The notes under the pieces were generated by a model. The model worked only from the letters and a program-made list of their open reading frames with translations. It made no database searches and was not told the DNA's origin. From Methanosarcina barkeri MS (lineage in GTDB: Archaea > Halobacteriota > Methanosarcinia > Methanosarcinales > Methanosarcinaceae): a stretch of DNA of 64,000 bases. The stretch covers positions 2,529,168 through 2,593,167 of the forward strand of contig NZ_CP009528.1 in NCBI RefSeq assembly GCF_000970025.1, written 5' to 3'. The translations under genes were made by a program, and so were the position numbers. Position 1 is the stretch's first letter, and the number at the start of each line of letters is the position of its first letter. Shown here one piece after another: positions 61,863 to 64,000 of the stretch.

Positions 61863-63041
61863 ATGATTTGCAAAAAACCGACCTCAAACCCTCCGGAATG
61901 GGACCCACCTGCCCCTTCAACAGTCTATATCAAAATTAAAAACATCCCGTACGAGACTTTCAAAGCACGGCTGAACGAGGGGCTGGTTACAACCGAGCTT
62001 GACCAGATTCGATACCGGCTGGAAAGGAGAATTTACTGCTGCGGGGTCTGTTCCAAGCACGTTAACGGATACTGCGTTATTACAAACCGGAAAGTTGAGC
62101 CAGGATGGATTTGCAAGTCTTTTGTGCCAAAAGAAGAATTTATATACCTCGATTCAAGGCCTGGCTCGGAAACATCCCCGGATTTCAGATACCTTTCAGA
62201 AACCGGACTCAGAAAAAGCTATTTTGAAGGCGAGGGTCTGGAAGAAAGTAACCCGAAAAATGCAGAGAACTTCTATGAGGAAGGAGTAATTCTTTACAGG
62301 CAGGGCAGGCTCAGGCTTGCACTTGAGGCTTTCGATACGGTACTTTCTGAAAACCCCAGGCATTTTCCAGCCCTGTTTCATAAAGGAAATACCCTGTTAA
62401 AACTCAAACGCTACGAAGAGGCGCTTGAAACGTTTGAAAGTGCCTTCAGGATAAACCCGGATCATCCAGGGCTCTGGAACAATACCGGGTTTGCACTGGT
62501 AAAGCTCGAGCATCTCAGGCAGGCACTTGAAGCTTTTGAGAGGTCTATTTCCCTGAACCCGGTGCAGAAAAATGCCTGGGAAGGGAAGGAAGCTGTGCTT
62601 GTTCGGGTGCGCAAGTGCGAAGAGAAACTGAAGGAACTTGAAAGATCCCTGGAAATAAATCCTAAGGATGCAGGTGTCTGGTTTGAAAAAGGTAAATTGC
62701 ACTTAAAGCTTGGAGAACTTGAGAAATCCAGAGAGGCTTTTGAAAAAGCCATTGAAGAAAAACCCGAGAATGCAGAGGCCTGGCATCTTAGAGGAAAAGT
62801 ACTTTTTGAAACAGGCTCCGAAAAAGAAGCTCTGCACGCTTTTGAAATGGCACTCAGGAAGAAACCTGACTTTCCTGAAGCCTGGTATGAAAAAGGAAAG
62901 GTTTTACTGAGGCTTGGCAACCCTAAAGGAGCAGAAAACGCTTTTAAAATCGCGGCTGACCTGTCGGAAAGCAAAGGAGCAAAAGAAAAGGCTGAAACCG
63001 CCCTTGCAAGGGTTAAAAGGTCTGTCTCTGGACAAAAATGA
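61863..63041 (+). CDS. TPR-repeat protein with N-terminal Cys cluster
   Basis: 392 residues. The N-terminal part has four or five Cys in RRIYCCGVCSKHVNGYC and GWICKSF (about 52-83), perhaps a zinc site. From about 135 there are seven TPR units of 34 residues: YEEGVILYRQGRLRLALEAF, FHKGNTLLKLKRYEEALETF, WEGKEAVLVRVRKCEEKLKE, WHLRGKVLFETGSEKEALHA, WYEKGKVLLRLGNPKGAENA and others. TPRs bind partner proteins. No signal peptide. TPR proteins of this kind are very common in Methanosarcina. Confidence 0.88.
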   Translation: MICKKPTSNPPEWDPPAPSTVYIKIKNIPYETFKARLNEGLVTTELDQIRYRLERRIYCCGVCSKHVNGYCVITNRKVEPGWICKSFVPKEEFIYLDSRPGSETSPDFRYLSETGLRKSYFEGEGLEESNPKNAENFYEEGVILYRQGRLRLALEAFDTVLSENPRHFPALFHKGNTLLKLKRYEEALETFESAFRINPDHPGLWNNTGFALVKLEHLRQALEAFERSISLNPVQKNAWEGKEAVLVRVRKCEEKLKELERSLEINPKDAGVWFEKGKLHLKLGELEKSREAFEKAIEEKPENAEAWHLRGKVLFETGSEKEALHAFEMALRKKPDFPEAWYEKGKVLLRLGNPKGAENAFKIAADLSESKGAKEKAETALARVKRSVSGQK

Positions 63042-63432
63042 ATTTTTAAGGAATTAAAAAACTAAGAATTAAAAAACTAATAGAGGATTATTCCTCTTAT
63101 GGATTTTTGCTTCTGGCTCTGTTTTTGGAGTAAAAAATGGAACTCGAAGTTTTAAAACAATCGCTGTCTTCAATGATATCAATCCTGATGAAATTAAAGA
63201 TGAAAGACATACTAACTCTTTTTTGAGAGCTTCTCCCTCAATTTGAAGAGGATACAATATTTTTGAGCCTTTTTCTGAGGAAAGCAAATATCATTATTAA
63301 TTTTTTACATCCAAAGTTCTATATTCTATTATTAATATTAATTACCACCTTGAATATTATATTTAGAACTGGTAGGTCATGGACGCTTTTAAAATTAAAG
63401 CGATTGTCTGATTGACTGGAGATAAAAACTGG
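63042..63432. other. Spacer, nothing recognised
   Basis: No gene or repeat of note. It must contain the promoter of the P-type ATPase. Confidence 0.35.
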
Positions 63433-64000
63433 ATGTATTATGATGAAGCCGCAGATGCGGTTCTAAAAACTCTGAACACGTCCGAAGAAACCGGGCTGAG
63501 TTCGGAAGAAGCGGAAAAACGGTTCGATAAATACGGAAAAAACGAACTTAAAGAAGAAGAAAAGACTTCGGTTGTAAAACTTTTTCTTTCCCAGTTCAAG
63601 AGTTTTCTGATTATAATTTTGATTGCTGCAGCACTGGTTTCCGCTTTTCTCGGAGAGTTTGTTGACGCTTTTGTTATCCTGTTTACAGTAATCCTTGCCG
63701 GCGTGCTCGGTTTTGTTCAGGAGTACAGGGCCGAAGAGTCAATCAAACTCTTGAAATCATTGACAAGCCCCGAAGCCCTGGTTGTAAGGGATGGAAAAGA
63801 GGTAAAAGTCCTCTCTTCCCTGCTTGTCCCGGGTGATATTTTGCTTTTGCAGGCAGGAGACAGGATTCCTGCGGATGCAAGACTGCTTGAGGCACTCTCC
63901 TTGCAGATAGACGAATCCTCCCTTACCGGAGAATCCGTTCCTGTAGAAAAAAGCACCGCGATTTACCCTCCTGAAACCCCGCAGCCTGACAGGAAAAACA
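63433..64000 (+). CDS. P-type cation-transporting ATPase, N-terminal part (runs off the window)
   Basis: The frame is open from ATG 63433 to the window end (about 189 residues). It starts MYYDEAADAVLKTLNTSEET and continues with a cation-ATPase N-domain SSEEAEKRFDKYGKNELKEE. Two membrane helices follow (FLIIILIAAALVSAFLG and FVILFTVILAGVLGFVQEYR) and then the actuator domain with VPGDILLLQAGDRIPADARL and the TGES loop in DESSLTGESVPVEK. This matches SERCA/PMCA-like type IIA Ca2+/Mg2+ or H+ pumps. The phosphorylation site DKTGT lies beyond the window. Confidence 0.93.
   Translation, partial: MYYDEAADAVLKTLNTSEETGLSSEEAEKRFDKYGKNELKEEEKTSVVKLFLSQFKSFLIIILIAAALVSAFLGEFVDAFVILFTVILAGVLGFVQEYRAEESIKLLKSLTSPEALVVRDGKEVKVLSSLLVPGDILLLQAGDRIPADARLLEALSLQIDESSLTGESVPVEKSTAIYPPETPQPDRKN

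Overview
The window is archaeal and almost certainly from a Methanosarcina-type methanogen. Supporting signs are a family of large secreted DUF3344/PKD/CARDB surface proteins, a PGF-CTERM-like tail, archaeal RadA, archaeal-type phosphopantetheine adenylyltransferase and phosphoglycolate phosphatase, a seven-gene trp operon, long AT-rich intergenic regions and many insertion-sequence remnants. No rRNA, tRNA or CRISPR array was seen.

Layout. 0-1 kb: the edge of an IS (transposase running off the window) that cuts off an ABC-ATPase gene. 1-22.7 kb: a cell-surface cluster of six DUF3344 proteins (1037, 1992, 4613, 8788, 14885 and 21124), two of them giants of 1630 and 1897 aa. A divergent ECF transporter pair (EcfT and a fused double EcfA) sits inside it. 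The two giants share a 1439-bp block that is almost identical, with sharp edges inside PKD domains. 24-26 kb: Xaa-His dipeptidase. 26-29.3 kb: a probable defence gene, a nucleoside-phosphorylase domain fused to a membrane-embedded KAP P-loop NTPase. It lies between copies of a 62-bp repeat that is the 3' end of the next gene, a CPBP protease. 31.9-32.6 kb: a conserved helical protein. 32.8-40.2 kb: trpCBADFEG, transcribed leftward, with operator-like palindromes around its promoter. 40.3-48 kb: an accessory, AT-rich zone with nested MITE-like elements, a broken transposase, an unrecognised three-gene operon ending in a SecB-like protein, a small multi-TM protein, a double ribbon-helix-helix protein and a small secreted repeat protein. 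48-53 kb: housekeeping genes (transglutaminase-like protein, Pgp, RadA, CoaD, endonuclease IV-like protein). 53-64 kb: DUF378 protein, MarR regulator, a broken IS transposase, a PKD protein, a dual-specificity phosphatase, small membrane proteins, an Ig-like-repeat surface protein, a TPR protein and the start of a P-type ATPase.

A pattern runs through the window. Short tandem arrays of about 2-9 units (period 11-62 bp) occur repeatedly between genes. In three cases (trpG, the CPBP protease and radA) the unit contains the gene's own stop codon, so the gene end has been copied downstream. In one transposase a 20-bp triplication inside the gene shifts the frame.

The strongest candidates for new biology are the phosphorylase-KAP fusion with its repeat-bounded island and the three-gene SecB-like operon. 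The surface-protein cluster looks like an arena of domain shuffling and gene conversion. All functional calls rest on reading the sequence by eye; no database search was run.
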